Part shown: positions 1 to 5,588 of the stretch, piece by piece
How positions within the stretch are numbered: position 1 is the stretch's first letter
Layout: each line of letters begins with the position of its first letter
Source of the DNA: Paracoccaceae bacterium
GTDB taxonomy: Bacteria > Pseudomonadota > Alphaproteobacteria > Rhodobacterales > Rhodobacteraceae
Assembly: GCA_015487335.1 (NCBI GenBank)
Contig: WFPZ01000033.1
Span: 1 to 6,998, forward strand
Reading direction: 5' to 3'
Length of the DNA: 6,998 nucleotides
Position numbers and translations under genes: made by a program
The notes under the pieces: model-generated
The model's database searches: none
What the model was told of the DNA's origin: nothing
What the model saw: only the letters and a program-made list of their open reading frames with translations

Positions 1-536
1 CCGTGGCGTGCGAGGGTGTCTTCGGTTTCGGGGAAGATGCCGTAGTAGAAGATCACCGCCGTGTGGGCGCAGGCGCCGCCGGCCTCGCGGATCGCCTCGA
101 CGAAGGAGATCTTCGAGCCGCCATCGGTGGTGAGATCCTCCACCAGCAGCACGCGCGCGCCTTCGGGGATTTCCCCCTCGATGCGCGCCCCGCGGCCGTA
201 TCCCTTGGGTTTCTTGCGCACGTAGCTCATGGGCAGGGCGAGGCGCTCGGCCACCAGCGCGGCGAAGGGGATGCCGGCGGTTTCGCCGCCGGCGATGTTG
301 TCGAAGGCCTCGAAGCCGGCCTCGCGCATCACCGTGACGGCCATGAAATCCATCAGGGCGGAGCGGATGCGCGGGTAGGATATGAGCTTGCGGCAGTCGA
401 TGTAGGTGGGCGAGGGCAGCCCCGAGGCCAGGGTGAAGGGCCGTTCGGCGTTGAAATGCACCGCGCCGATTTCCAGCAGCATGCGGGCGCTGAGGCGGGC
501 GATTTCATCTTTCGGCGGGTAGGAAGAGGGGATCAT
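1..536 (-). CDS. pyrE: Orotate phosphoribosyltransferase (3' end cut by window edge)
   Basis: The enzyme transfers phosphoribose from PRPP to orotate, giving OMP in de novo pyrimidine synthesis in the cytosol. Visible are 178 whole codons from ATG at 536; the C-terminus lies outside the window. The PRPP-binding signature VLLVEDLTTDGGSK is at residues 129-142. Upstream are the FTLASGLPSPTYIDCRKL segment (35-51) typical of OPRTases and the IAGGETAGIPFAA loop (81-93). The catalytic-loop lysines and arginines are present in SYVRKKPKGYGRG (104-116). The start is supported by AGGA (545-548), 8 bases upstream. It lies 63 bases downstream of the pyrC stop on the same strand, so the two probably share a transcript. 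Family members are usually about 210-230 residues, so roughly 40-50 are missing. The family assignment is secure. Confidence 0.95.
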   Translation of the reverse strand, partial: MIPSSYPPKDEIARLSARMLLEIGAVHFNAERPFTLASGLPSPTYIDCRKLISYPRIRSALMDFMAVTVMREAGFEAFDNIAGGETAGIPFAALVAERLALPMSYVRKKPKGYGRGARIEGEIPEGARVLLVEDLTTDGGSKISFVEAIREAGGACAHTAVIFYYGIFPETEDTLARH

Positions 537-566
537 CGGCGCGGTCCTGGTTGTGGGCGGAGGAGG

Positions 567-598
567 CCTCCGGCGGGAGTGTTTCGGAACGGAAGAAG
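567..598 (-). repeat. Copy A of an operon-gap element (pyrC/pyrE gap)
   Basis: Starting one base after the pyrC stop codon, the minus strand reads CTTCTTCCG (598-590), six bases, AACACTCCCG (583-574), then a GGAG-containing stretch. The same layout with no length change occurs on the plus strand at 5525-5556 after the coxD stop. In the two blocks 16 of 19 positions agree, while the six-base spacer does not agree at all. The region continues into a perfect 10-base palindrome GGAGGCCTCC (562-571). From memory, similar motifs recur between Rhodobacterales genes; this could not be checked here. Confidence 0.4.
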
Positions 599-599
599 A

Positions 600-1640
600 T
601 CAGGGCGTGACGCTCCAGTGCAGGGGAAAGCCCGGGTCGAAGACGGTGACGGGCCCCTCGGCGGTGTCGATCCGTGCAGGGCCGGCCGCCGGCGTGCCGC
701 GCCTGAGGGTGATGGTTTCCTCGTTGGGGGGCAGGCGATAGAAGGCCGGGCCGTTGAGCGAGACGAAGGCCTCGAGCCTGTCCAGCGCGCCGGCGCGTTC
801 GAAGACCTCGGCGAGGATCGGCAGGGCGTTGGGGGCGGTGAAGCAGCCGGCGCAGCCGCAGGGGGCGAGCTTGGCCGCATCGGTATGCGGGGCGCTGTCG
901 GTGCCGAGAAAGAAGCGCGGATGGCCCGAGGTGGCGGCCTCGAGAAGCGCGGCGCGGTGGGTTTCGCGCTTGGCCACCGGCAGGCAGTAGTAATGCGGGC
1001 GGATGCCGCCGGCGAGGATGTGGTTGCGGTTGATCACCAGGTGATGGGCGGTGATGGTGGCGGCAATGTCCTTGCCGCCGTCCCTCACGTAGTCCACGCC
1101 CTCGGCGGTGGTGACATGCTCCAGCACCACCCTGAGCCCCGGCGTGGCCCGGCGCAGGGGGTCGAGGACGCGTGCCAGGAACACCGCCTCGCGGTCGAAG
1201 ATGTCCACCTCCTCGTCGGTGACCTCGCCGTGCACGCACAGCGGCAGCCCCGTTTCGGCCATGCGCTCCAGCACCGGGCGGATGCGGGAAAAGTCGCGCA
1301 CCCCCGAGGCCGAGTTGGTGGTGGCCCCGGCCGGGTAGAGCTTGACCGCCCGCACCAGCCCCTCGCGGGCGGCGGCGGCCACGTCCTCGGGGTCTGTGTC
1401 CTCGGTGAGGTAGAGGGTCATCAGCGGTTCGAACGCCATGCCCTCGGGCAGGGCGTCGAGGATGCGCCGGCGGTAGGCGGCGGCCTGGGCGGCGGTGGTG
1501 ACCGGGGGCACCAGGTTGGGCATCACGATGGCGCGGGCGAAATGGCGGGCGCTTTCGGGCAGCACCGCGGCCAGCATGGCGCCGTCGCGCAGGTGAAGGT
1601 GCCAGTCGTCGGGGCGGCGGAGGGTGAGTGTTTCGGTCAT
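600..1640 (-). CDS. pyrC: Dihydroorotase (class II, E. coli PyrC type)
   Basis: A zinc amidohydrolase that reversibly cyclises N-carbamoyl-aspartate to dihydroorotate, the third step of UMP synthesis. The 346-residue length matches the E. coli-type enzyme (about 348). All metal ligands are visible with a constant two-residue shift from E. coli: H14 and H16 in DDWHLHLRDG, the lysine expected to be carboxylated K100 in AVKLYPAGATTNS, H137 in CVHGEV, H175 in LEHVTT, and D248 in GTDSAPH. H252 and the N42 region of VMPNLVPPV also fit substrate binding. The ATG at 1640 has no clear Shine-Dalgarno (the 11 bases before it are CCGGCCCCGCA-like). A TGTAAT hexamer ends just before that stretch, so a very short leader is possible. 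The gene is followed by pyrE after 63 bases, and the upstream gene ends 102 bases before it. It is a complete gene with nothing missing in its active site. Confidence 0.97.
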   Translation of the reverse strand: MTETLTLRRPDDWHLHLRDGAMLAAVLPESARHFARAIVMPNLVPPVTTAAQAAAYRRRILDALPEGMAFEPLMTLYLTEDTDPEDVAAAAREGLVRAVKLYPAGATTNSASGVRDFSRIRPVLERMAETGLPLCVHGEVTDEEVDIFDREAVFLARVLDPLRRATPGLRVVLEHVTTAEGVDYVRDGGKDIAATITAHHLVINRNHILAGGIRPHYYCLPVAKRETHRAALLEAATSGHPRFFLGTDSAPHTDAAKLAPCGCAGCFTAPNALPILAEVFERAGALDRLEAFVSLNGPAFYRLPPNEETITLRRGTPAAGPARIDTAEGPVTVFDPGFPLHWSVTP

Positions 1641-1651
1641 TGCGGGGCCGG

Positions 1652-1657
1652 ATTACA
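1652..1657 (-). promoter_or_regulatory. Possible -10 hexamer of a pyrC promoter
   Basis: The minus strand reads TGTAAT here, a 5-of-6 match to TATAAT, 11 bases before the pyrC ATG. No convincing -35 lies 16-18 bases upstream. If it is used, the mRNA would start only a few bases before the ATG, which would fit the lack of a Shine-Dalgarno. Weak evidence. Confidence 0.25.
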
Positions 1658-1715
1658 CAATCGTCCGCCGGCGCGCCATAGCCATTGGGAAACCGGGGCG
1701 CTTTTGCGCAACCGA

Positions 1716-1741
1716 CCCGGCGCCGGGGGCTGCCCGCCGGG
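1716..1741 (-). terminator. GC-rich hairpin after the conserved 325-residue gene
   Basis: Arms CCCGGCG (1716-1722) and CGCCGGG (1735-1741) form a perfect 7-bp stem with a 12-base loop, starting one base after the stop codon of the upstream gene on the minus strand. There is no T run after it (TCGGTTGCGC follows), so it is not a classical intrinsic terminator. It could protect a 3' end or help a Rho-type stop. Confidence 0.3.
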
Positions 1742-1742
1742 C

Positions 1743-2720
1743 TCAGGCCTCCTGCAGGGTGCGCTGGGGGGGCAGTTTGCGCCCCCGGGCCTGCAGCGCG
1801 CGCTCGGCGTGGCGGAGCTGGCGGCGGAAGCGCGGGGCGTTGATGTGCTGGAGCACGTTGCGGCACAACAGCCCCGTGAGATAGGGGCGCTCGGCCTCCA
1901 CCAGCGCGCCCAGCAGGCGGCGCAGCCAGGGCAGGTAGTCGCGCCGGGCGCGCAGGGCGCGGTGGAAATCGGCCGTTGTCAGCGTGCCGGCCATGGCCTT
2001 GTCGATCAGCGGTTGCAGCAGATCCATCTCGTAGAGGAAGGTCTCGATCTGGCCATCGAAGTGGCGGCAGCGGATCTTCTCGACATTGGGGCGGGTGAAC
2101 AGCGCCGCATGGGCGGCGTCGAAGTCGTCTTCCGGGTCGTAGAGGATGAAGGCCCGCCACGCCGCCTCCAGCATGTCGGGGGCATAGCCGTAGCGGTCGG
2201 TGAAGGAGGTGCGGCGCATGTGCCGGAAGCGGTCGTCCCATTCGGTGATACGCGGATCCAGCGTGGCCTGCGGCGAGATCACGATCACCGTGGCGCCGGG
2301 GGAGGCCACCGAATAGGCGGCCGCCGCGTAGCCGGCCGAATCGGTGCCGAAGAACACAACCTGGTCGAATTCGTCGAAGAAGCCTTCGTCGACGAGACGG
2401 TCGAAATGCATGTAGACGGCGCGGTGACGGAACCAGGTTTCGCCATGCGACAGCAGGCACAGCTGCGACCAGTCGCGCTCGGCGGCCAGTTCCCAGCCCA
2501 GGGGCACGTCGCAATCGGGCCGGGCGCGGGCGGCGGCGACGGTCTCGAAGGTCACCAGCAGGCGGGAGGGGCTGCGGTCGATGAAGGTGGCGCTGTGGTC
2601 GGGGCCGAGGGGCTCGAAATACCCGTGGTCCTCGGCGATGTCCTCCAGCCGGTCGAGCCACTCCTCCAGCGGGCAGTCCCCTGCCGGATCCATCAGCTCG
2701 GTCAGCAGCTTTTCGGCCAT
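1743..2720 (-). CDS. Conserved Rhodobacterales-type protein with hydrolase-like core, function unknown
   Basis: A 325-residue soluble protein with no signal peptide or membrane helix. From memory, close relatives are common in Rhodobacterales and are often named phosphoadenosine phosphosulfate reductase. I see neither the pyrophosphate-binding SGGxDS loop nor the C-terminal cysteine motif of that enzyme, so I do not adopt the name. The centre has a hydrophobic strand, then GTDSAGYAAAAYSVASPG (125-142), then another strand and SPQATLDP (149-156). A strand/Ser-x-Gly/helix arrangement like this recalls the nucleophile elbow of alpha/beta hydrolases, with S128 as a possible nucleophile; this is inference. 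The C-terminal third is helical and arginine-rich. ATG at 2720 was chosen over GTG at 2732 because GGTGA lies 8 bases before the ATG. It precedes pyrC on the same strand but appears to have its own promoter with an FNR-like box. Confidence 0.85.
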   Translation of the reverse strand: MAEKLLTELMDPAGDCPLEEWLDRLEDIAEDHGYFEPLGPDHSATFIDRSPSRLLVTFETVAAARARPDCDVPLGWELAAERDWSQLCLLSHGETWFRHRAVYMHFDRLVDEGFFDEFDQVVFFGTDSAGYAAAAYSVASPGATVIVISPQATLDPRITEWDDRFRHMRRTSFTDRYGYAPDMLEAAWRAFILYDPEDDFDAAHAALFTRPNVEKIRCRHFDGQIETFLYEMDLLQPLIDKAMAGTLTTADFHRALRARRDYLPWLRRLLGALVEAERPYLTGLLCRNVLQHINAPRFRRQLRHAERALQARGRKLPPQRTLQEA

Positions 2721-2791
2721 GGTACCGCTCACCCCTGCTTGCCACCTGCACGTCGCCGCGAAGGCCGGACGGCCCCCGCATCGGATGGGCT

Positions 2792-2821
2792 AGGATAGCG
2801 CCCCCGCCGGCCCCGGTGCAA
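2792..2821 (-). promoter_or_regulatory. Candidate promoter for the 325-residue gene
   Basis: On the minus strand TTGCAC (2821-2816) and TATCCT (2797-2792) are separated by 18 bases. They match the sigma70 consensus at 3 of 6 and 4 of 6 positions. The start of transcription would fall near 2785, leaving a leader of about 65 bases before the ATG at 2720. Support comes from position (the only gene end facing it) and from the FNR-like box centred about 57 bases upstream of that start, near the usual class I activator distance. Confidence 0.4.
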
Positions 2822-2835
2822 TGGGCTGCCGCCAG

Positions 2836-2849
2836 ATGATTGCCATCAA
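2836..2849 (-). promoter_or_regulatory. FNR/FnrL-type binding box
   Basis: The minus strand reads TTGAT-GGCA-ATCAT. The consensus for FNR and its rhodobacterial relative FnrL is TTGAT, four bases, ATCAA, so 9 of the 10 specified positions match. It lies 15 bases upstream of the candidate -35 of the 325-residue gene. The gene on the other side (gcdH) ends toward it, so the only promoter it could serve is the minus-strand one. Oxygen-responsive control is inferred from the motif alone; Dnr/Crp relatives bind similar boxes. Confidence 0.5.
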
Positions 2850-2868
2850 TTAGGGGGCATTGTTGAAG

Positions 2869-2890
2869 GGGCGGAACCAGTTCTCCGCCC
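2869..2890 (-). terminator. Hairpin downstream of gcdH (possible transcription end)
   Basis: Arms GGGCGG (2869-2874) and CCGCCC (2885-2890) form a 6-bp stem, extended by AA/TT across a 2-base bulge around a 4-base loop. On the minus strand it is followed by CCTTCAACAA, which is not a proper T tract. It separates the end of gcdH from the FNR-like box and could act as a weak terminator. Confidence 0.25.
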
Positions 2891-2921
2891 GGCCTCCATT
2901 TGTTGCCGGGGCGGGGCGGTG

Positions 2922-2948
2922 GCGGGCGAAACCCGGCCCTCCGCCCGC
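2922..2948 (-). terminator. GC-rich hairpin 14 bases after the gcdH stop
   Basis: Perfect arms GCGGGCG (2922-2928) and CGCCCGC (2942-2948) with a 13-base loop, close behind the gcdH stop codon. No T run follows on the minus strand. It may stabilise the 3' end of the gcdH message. In DNA this GC-rich such stems arise easily, so confidence is low. Confidence 0.25.
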
Positions 2949-2962
2949 ACGGGGCGCCCGGC

Positions 2963-4183
2963 TCAGAAGAAGGCCTGCAGCCCGGTCTGGGCGCGCCCGA
3001 GGATGAGCGCGTGCACGTCGTGGGTGCCTTCGTAGGTATTGACGGTTTCCAGGTTCACCATGTGGCGCATCACCTGGAACTCCTCCGATATGCCGTTGCC
3101 GCCATGCATGTCGCGCGCCATTCGCGCGATGTCCAGCGCCTTGCCGCAGTTGTTGCGCTTGATCAGGCTGATCATCTCGGGGGCGGCGCGGGCCTCGTCC
3201 ATCAGCCGGCCCACCCGCAGCGCCGCCTGCAGGCCCAGGGCGATTTCCGTCTGCATGTCGGCCAGCTTCTTCTGGAACAGCTGGGTGGCGGCCAGCGGGC
3301 GGCGGAACTGCTTGCGCTCGAGCCCGTAGCGGCGCGCCGCAAGCCAGCAGAACTCGGCCGCGCCCATCACCCCCCAGGCAATGCCATAGCGCGCCCGGTT
3401 GAGGCAGCCGAAGGGGCCCTTGAGCCCCTCCACATTGGGCAGGAGCGCCTCTTCGCCCACTTCCACGCCATCAAGCACGATCTCGCCGGTCACCGAGGCG
3501 CGCAAGGACAGCTTGCCGTCGATCTTGGGCGCGCTCAGCCCCCTGGCGCCCTTCTCCAGCACGAAGCCGCGGATCTTGCCGCCATGGGCCTCGGAGCGGG
3601 CCCAGACCACGAAGACATCGGCAATCGGGCTGTTGGAGATCCACATCTTGGTGCCGTTCAGCACATAGCCGCCGTCCACCTTCCTGGCCGTGGTCTTCAT
3701 GGAGCCCGGGTCCGAGCCGGCATCGGGCTCGGTCAGGCCGAAACAGCCGATCCACTCGCCCCGGGCCAGTTTCGGCAGGTAGCGGCGGCGCTGTTCCTCG
3801 TTGCCGTAGGCGTAGATGGGATACATCACCAGCGAGGACTGCACGCTCATCATCGAGCGATAGCCCGAATCGACCCGCTCGATCTCGCGCGCGATCAGCC
3901 CGTAGCTCACGTAGCCCGCGCCCAGCCCGCCGTATTCCTCGGGCAGGGTGACGCCCAGCAGCCCCGCCTCGCCCATCTCGGCGAAGATCTCGGGGGCCAC
4001 GGCGGCCTCGCGATAGGCCTCGATGATGCGCGGCGCCAGCCTGTCCTGCGCGAAGGCGGCCGCCCCGTCGCGCAGCATCCGCTCCTCCTCGCTCAGCTGG
4101 TCTTCCAGCAACAGCGGATCTTCCCAGTTGAACGAGGCAAGCCCGGGGGCGTCCTTGGCGGAAAGGGAGGGAGAGGTGTTCAT
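2963..4183 (-). CDS. gcdH: Glutaryl-CoA dehydrogenase
   Basis: An FAD enzyme of the acyl-CoA dehydrogenase family that oxidises and decarboxylates glutaryl-CoA to crotonyl-CoA in lysine, tryptophan and glutarate breakdown, passing electrons to ETF. At 406 residues it is full length. Family marks seen are YRSMMSVQSSLVMYPIYAYG (108-127), whose arginine R109 is expected to hold the substrate carboxylate; the flavin-binding GCFGLTEPDAGSDPGSM (146-162); WISNSPIADVFVVWAR (181-196); PFGCLNRARYGIAWG (257-271); and GGNGISEEFQV (361-371). The catalytic base is E385 in NTYEGTHDVHALILGRA. These match GcdH rather than short-chain acyl-CoA dehydrogenases. ATG at 4183 is chosen because AAGGAG (4191-4196) lies 7 bases upstream; an in-frame start at 4276 would add 31 unrelated residues. 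It stands alone on its strand, with no visible partner such as a LysR regulator or CoA transferase inside the window. Confidence 0.96.
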   Translation of the reverse strand: MNTSPSLSAKDAPGLASFNWEDPLLLEDQLSEEERMLRDGAAAFAQDRLAPRIIEAYREAAVAPEIFAEMGEAGLLGVTLPEEYGGLGAGYVSYGLIAREIERVDSGYRSMMSVQSSLVMYPIYAYGNEEQRRRYLPKLARGEWIGCFGLTEPDAGSDPGSMKTTARKVDGGYVLNGTKMWISNSPIADVFVVWARSEAHGGKIRGFVLEKGARGLSAPKIDGKLSLRASVTGEIVLDGVEVGEEALLPNVEGLKGPFGCLNRARYGIAWGVMGAAEFCWLAARRYGLERKQFRRPLAATQLFQKKLADMQTEIALGLQAALRVGRLMDEARAAPEMISLIKRNNCGKALDIARMARDMHGGNGISEEFQVMRHMVNLETVNTYEGTHDVHALILGRAQTGLQAFF

Positions 4184-4391
4184 CGCAGGTCTCCTTGGTG
4201 ACTCGCCTGCTCTTAGGCTCTGGAGCCACTGCTCCGCAACCACCGGTCTGGCAGATTTTTGTCTGACCACGGGCAATCGCGCAGGAATGGTGGCGCCATT
4301 TCAAGGGGCTGCGAAGCCGTCAGGCGGAAATTTCGCCAAATCCGCAGGACGCCGCCCCGTGGCATGTCGCGCCAGACCGCCTTCCCCCGGT

Positions 4392-4411
4392 CCGGGTCGC
4401 TTGCGACCCGG
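4392..4411. repeat. Perfect 9-bp inverted repeat, first of a tandem pair
   Basis: Arms CCGGGTCGC and GCGACCCGG are separated by only TT, so the whole 20-base block is an almost complete palindrome. As RNA it would fold with a CTTG-like tetraloop on an 8-bp stem. It sits 2 bases before a second perfect inverted repeat. It could be an operator, a leader structure for coxD, or a palindromic intergenic repeat unit. Confidence 0.5.
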
Positions 4412-4413
4412 GC

Positions 4414-4440
4414 ATGCGCCCGCCCCCCAGGCGGGCGCAT
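4414..4440. repeat. Perfect 11-bp inverted repeat, second of a tandem pair
   Basis: Arms ATGCGCCCGCC (4414-4424) and GGCGGGCGCAT (4430-4440) flank a 5-base CCCCA loop. This is the longest perfect stem seen in the window. No T run follows on either strand, so it is not an intrinsic terminator. It lies about 230 bases from the gcdH start and about 170 bases from the coxD start. Confidence 0.55.
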
Positions 4441-4610
4441 TCGCGCCCACCCGGGCGGCCGCTTGCCCTGCGGTTGCGCAGCCAGGAGAACCCGGCCGGG
4501 ACGGCATGCCCTTTCCCGGCGCGGCGAAGGCAATCATCGCATCCGCAACGAAGCCGCGCCCCTTGACGGGGGCGGCTGCGCGTGCAGCCTAAGGCGCCAA
4601 GGAGAATCCC

Positions 4611-5522
4611 ATGAAAGAAGACATTTCCTCGATCGAAGGCGTGCAGCAGATGCTGGCCGGGCAGCGCTATGTCTGCGGCCGCGATCTGGCCACCGTGGTG
4701 TTCCTGGCGCTGCGCCTGGGCAAGCCGCTGTTTCTGGAGGGCGAGGCCGGGGTGGGCAAGACCGAGATCGCCAGGGCGCTCTCGGCGGCGCTGGGCCGCC
4801 GGCTGATCCGGCTGCAGTGCTACGAGGGGCTGGATGCGGCTTCGGCCGTCTACGAGTGGAACTTCGCCGAGCAGATGATCGCCATCCGCACCGCCGAGGC
4901 CGCCGGCGGGGCCGACCGCGACATCCTCAAGGATGAGCTCTTCACCGAGGAATACCTCATCGAGCGCCCGCTGCTGCAGGCCATGCGCCCCCACCCCGAG
5001 GGGCCGCCGGTGCTGCTGATCGACGAGCTCGACCGCACCGACGAACCCTTCGAGGCCTTCCTGCTGGAGGCGCTCTCGGACTATCAGGTGACGATCCCCG
5101 AACTGGGCACCATCCGGGCCGAGAAACCGCCGATCGTGATCCTCACCTCCAACCGCACCCGCGAGGTGCACGACGCGCTCAAGCGGCGCTGTCTGTATCA
5201 CTGGGTCGATTACCCCGGTTTCGAGCGCGAACTGGAAATCCTGCACGCCCGCGCGCCGGAAGCCTCCGAGGCGCTCTCGCGCGAGGTGGTGGCCTTCGTG
5301 CAGAAGCTGCGCACCGAGGATCTGTTCAAGAAGCCGGGGGTGGCCGAAACCATCGACTGGGCCAAGTGCCTTCTGGCGCTCGACGTGATCGCGCTGAGCC
5401 CCGAGGTGATCGCCGATACCATCGGCGCGATCCTGAAATACCAGGACGACATCCAGAAGATCCGCGGCTCGGAGGCGGCGCGCCTCCTTTCCGAAGTCCG
5501 CGCCGAACTGGCCCCGGCCTGA
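4611..5522 (+). CDS. coxD: MoxR-family AAA+ ATPase, CoxD-like molybdenum hydroxylase maturation factor
   Basis: A 303-residue AAA+ ATPase of the MoxR group. Seen in order: Walker A GEAGVGKTE (44-52), Walker B VLLIDELDR (134-142) with D138/E139, sensor 1 at ILTSNRTRE (N181), the arginine-finger region DALKRRCLYHWVDYP (188-202), and the sensor 2 segment KKPGVAETIDWAK (240-252). The CoxD name rests on the length (the Oligotropha carboxidovorans protein is about 295 residues) and on the order AAA+, VWA, XdhC-like that follows, which matches coxDEF. Known CoxD helps complete the sulfur/copper-containing molybdenum site of CO dehydrogenase; whether this copy serves CO dehydrogenase or a related hydroxylase cannot be told here. 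AAGGAG (4599-4604), 6 bases before ATG, fixes the start. It is the first gene of the plus-strand unit. Confidence 0.85.
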   Translation: MKEDISSIEGVQQMLAGQRYVCGRDLATVVFLALRLGKPLFLEGEAGVGKTEIARALSAALGRRLIRLQCYEGLDAASAVYEWNFAEQMIAIRTAEAAGGADRDILKDELFTEEYLIERPLLQAMRPHPEGPPVLLIDELDRTDEPFEAFLLEALSDYQVTIPELGTIRAEKPPIVILTSNRTREVHDALKRRCLYHWVDYPGFERELEILHARAPEASEALSREVVAFVQKLRTEDLFKKPGVAETIDWAKCLLALDVIALSPEVIADTIGAILKYQDDIQKIRGSEAARLLSEVRAELAPA

Positions 5523-5524
5523 TG

Positions 5525-5556
5525 CTTCTTCTGCCGGCCAATATTCCCGGAAGGAG
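5525..5556 (+). repeat. Copy B of the operon-gap element (coxD/coxE gap)
   Basis: Two bases after the coxD stop the plus strand reads CTTCTTCTG (5525-5533), six bases, AATATTCCCG (5540-5549), then a GGAAGGAG end (5549-5556). It lines up without gaps with 598-567 on the minus strand behind pyrC, agreeing at 16 of 19 positions in the two blocks. The downstream end supplies the AAGGAG ribosome site of coxE, and a strong hairpin follows at once. Confidence 0.4.
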
Positions 5557-5588
5557 CGGGGGGCAGGCAGCCCCCCGGATTGCGCCCG
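5551..5588 (+). promoter_or_regulatory. coxE ribosome site separated from its start by a perfect hairpin
   Basis: AAGGAG (5551-5556) is followed directly by CGGGGGGC (5557-5564), loop AGGCA, and GCCCCCCG (5570-5577), a perfect 8-bp stem. The ATG of coxE is at 5589. Linear spacing from the ribosome site is 32 bases, too long to work, but with the stem folded only 11 bases remain. A TTG at 5580 is the other possible start. No T run follows the stem, so it is not an intrinsic terminator. Translation may depend on the fold or on coupling from coxD. Confidence 0.45.

Larger units (their letters stand above)
4184..4610. other. Divergent intergenic spacer between gcdH and coxD
   Basis: I find no credible gene in these 427 bases. 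They must hold the start signals of gcdH (minus) and coxD (plus). Visible structures are a GGTC/GACC inverted repeat around a TTTTT run (4245-4268) and a GGAGC-CACT-GCTCC hairpin (4222-4235), both upstream of the gcdH Shine-Dalgarno; AATGG-TGGCG-CCATT (4286-4300); two long perfect inverted repeats (4392-4440, listed separately); short hairpins CGCCC-ACCC-GGGCG (4444-4457) and CTGCG-GTTG-CGCAG (4468-4481); a CCCGGCCGGG palindrome (4491-4500); and GGCTGC-GCGT-GCAGCC (4574-4589) just before the coxD ribosome site AAGGAG (4599-4604). No strong sigma70 promoter or -24/-12 pair was recognised in either direction. Confidence 0.6.

Noticed and set aside
505..2781. 758-codon minus-strand frame overlapping pyrC and the conserved gene out of frame
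   Set aside because: An Arg/Pro-rich shadow in a different frame from the true genes; it would overlap both fully.
3..2798. Very long open frame (931 codons) on the plus strand across pyrE, pyrC and the conserved gene
   Set aside because: It lies antisense to three genes with clear family motifs. Its protein is a low-complexity Gly/Ala/His/Arg-rich product typical of the opposite strand of GC-rich genes.
2900..4201. 433-codon plus-strand frame opposite gcdH
   Set aside because: It is antisense to a gene with every glutaryl-CoA dehydrogenase motif. Its composition is His/Gly/Ala-rich and it matches nothing known.
4184..4276. N-terminal extension of gcdH to an ATG at 4276
   Set aside because: The ATG at 4183 has a strong AAGGAG 7 bases upstream and gives the normal family length. 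The extra 31 residues do not look like family sequence.
4361..4376. TGGCATG as part of a sigma54 -24/-12 promoter before coxD
   Set aside because: The required GC/TTGC element is missing at the right distance; the bases there read GCCA.
4392..4481. CRISPR-like or tandem repeat array
   Set aside because: The stem-loops differ in sequence from one another; there is no repeated unit with regular spacers.
4563..4591. TTGACG with a possible -10 near 4586-4591 as a coxD promoter
   Set aside because: The -35 is good (5 of 6), but no acceptable -10 is found at 17-19 bases, and transcription would start right at the ribosome site.
5557..5577. Intrinsic terminator between coxD and coxE
   Set aside because: The stem is strong but GATTGCG follows rather than a T run, and coxE must be expressed from the same unit.
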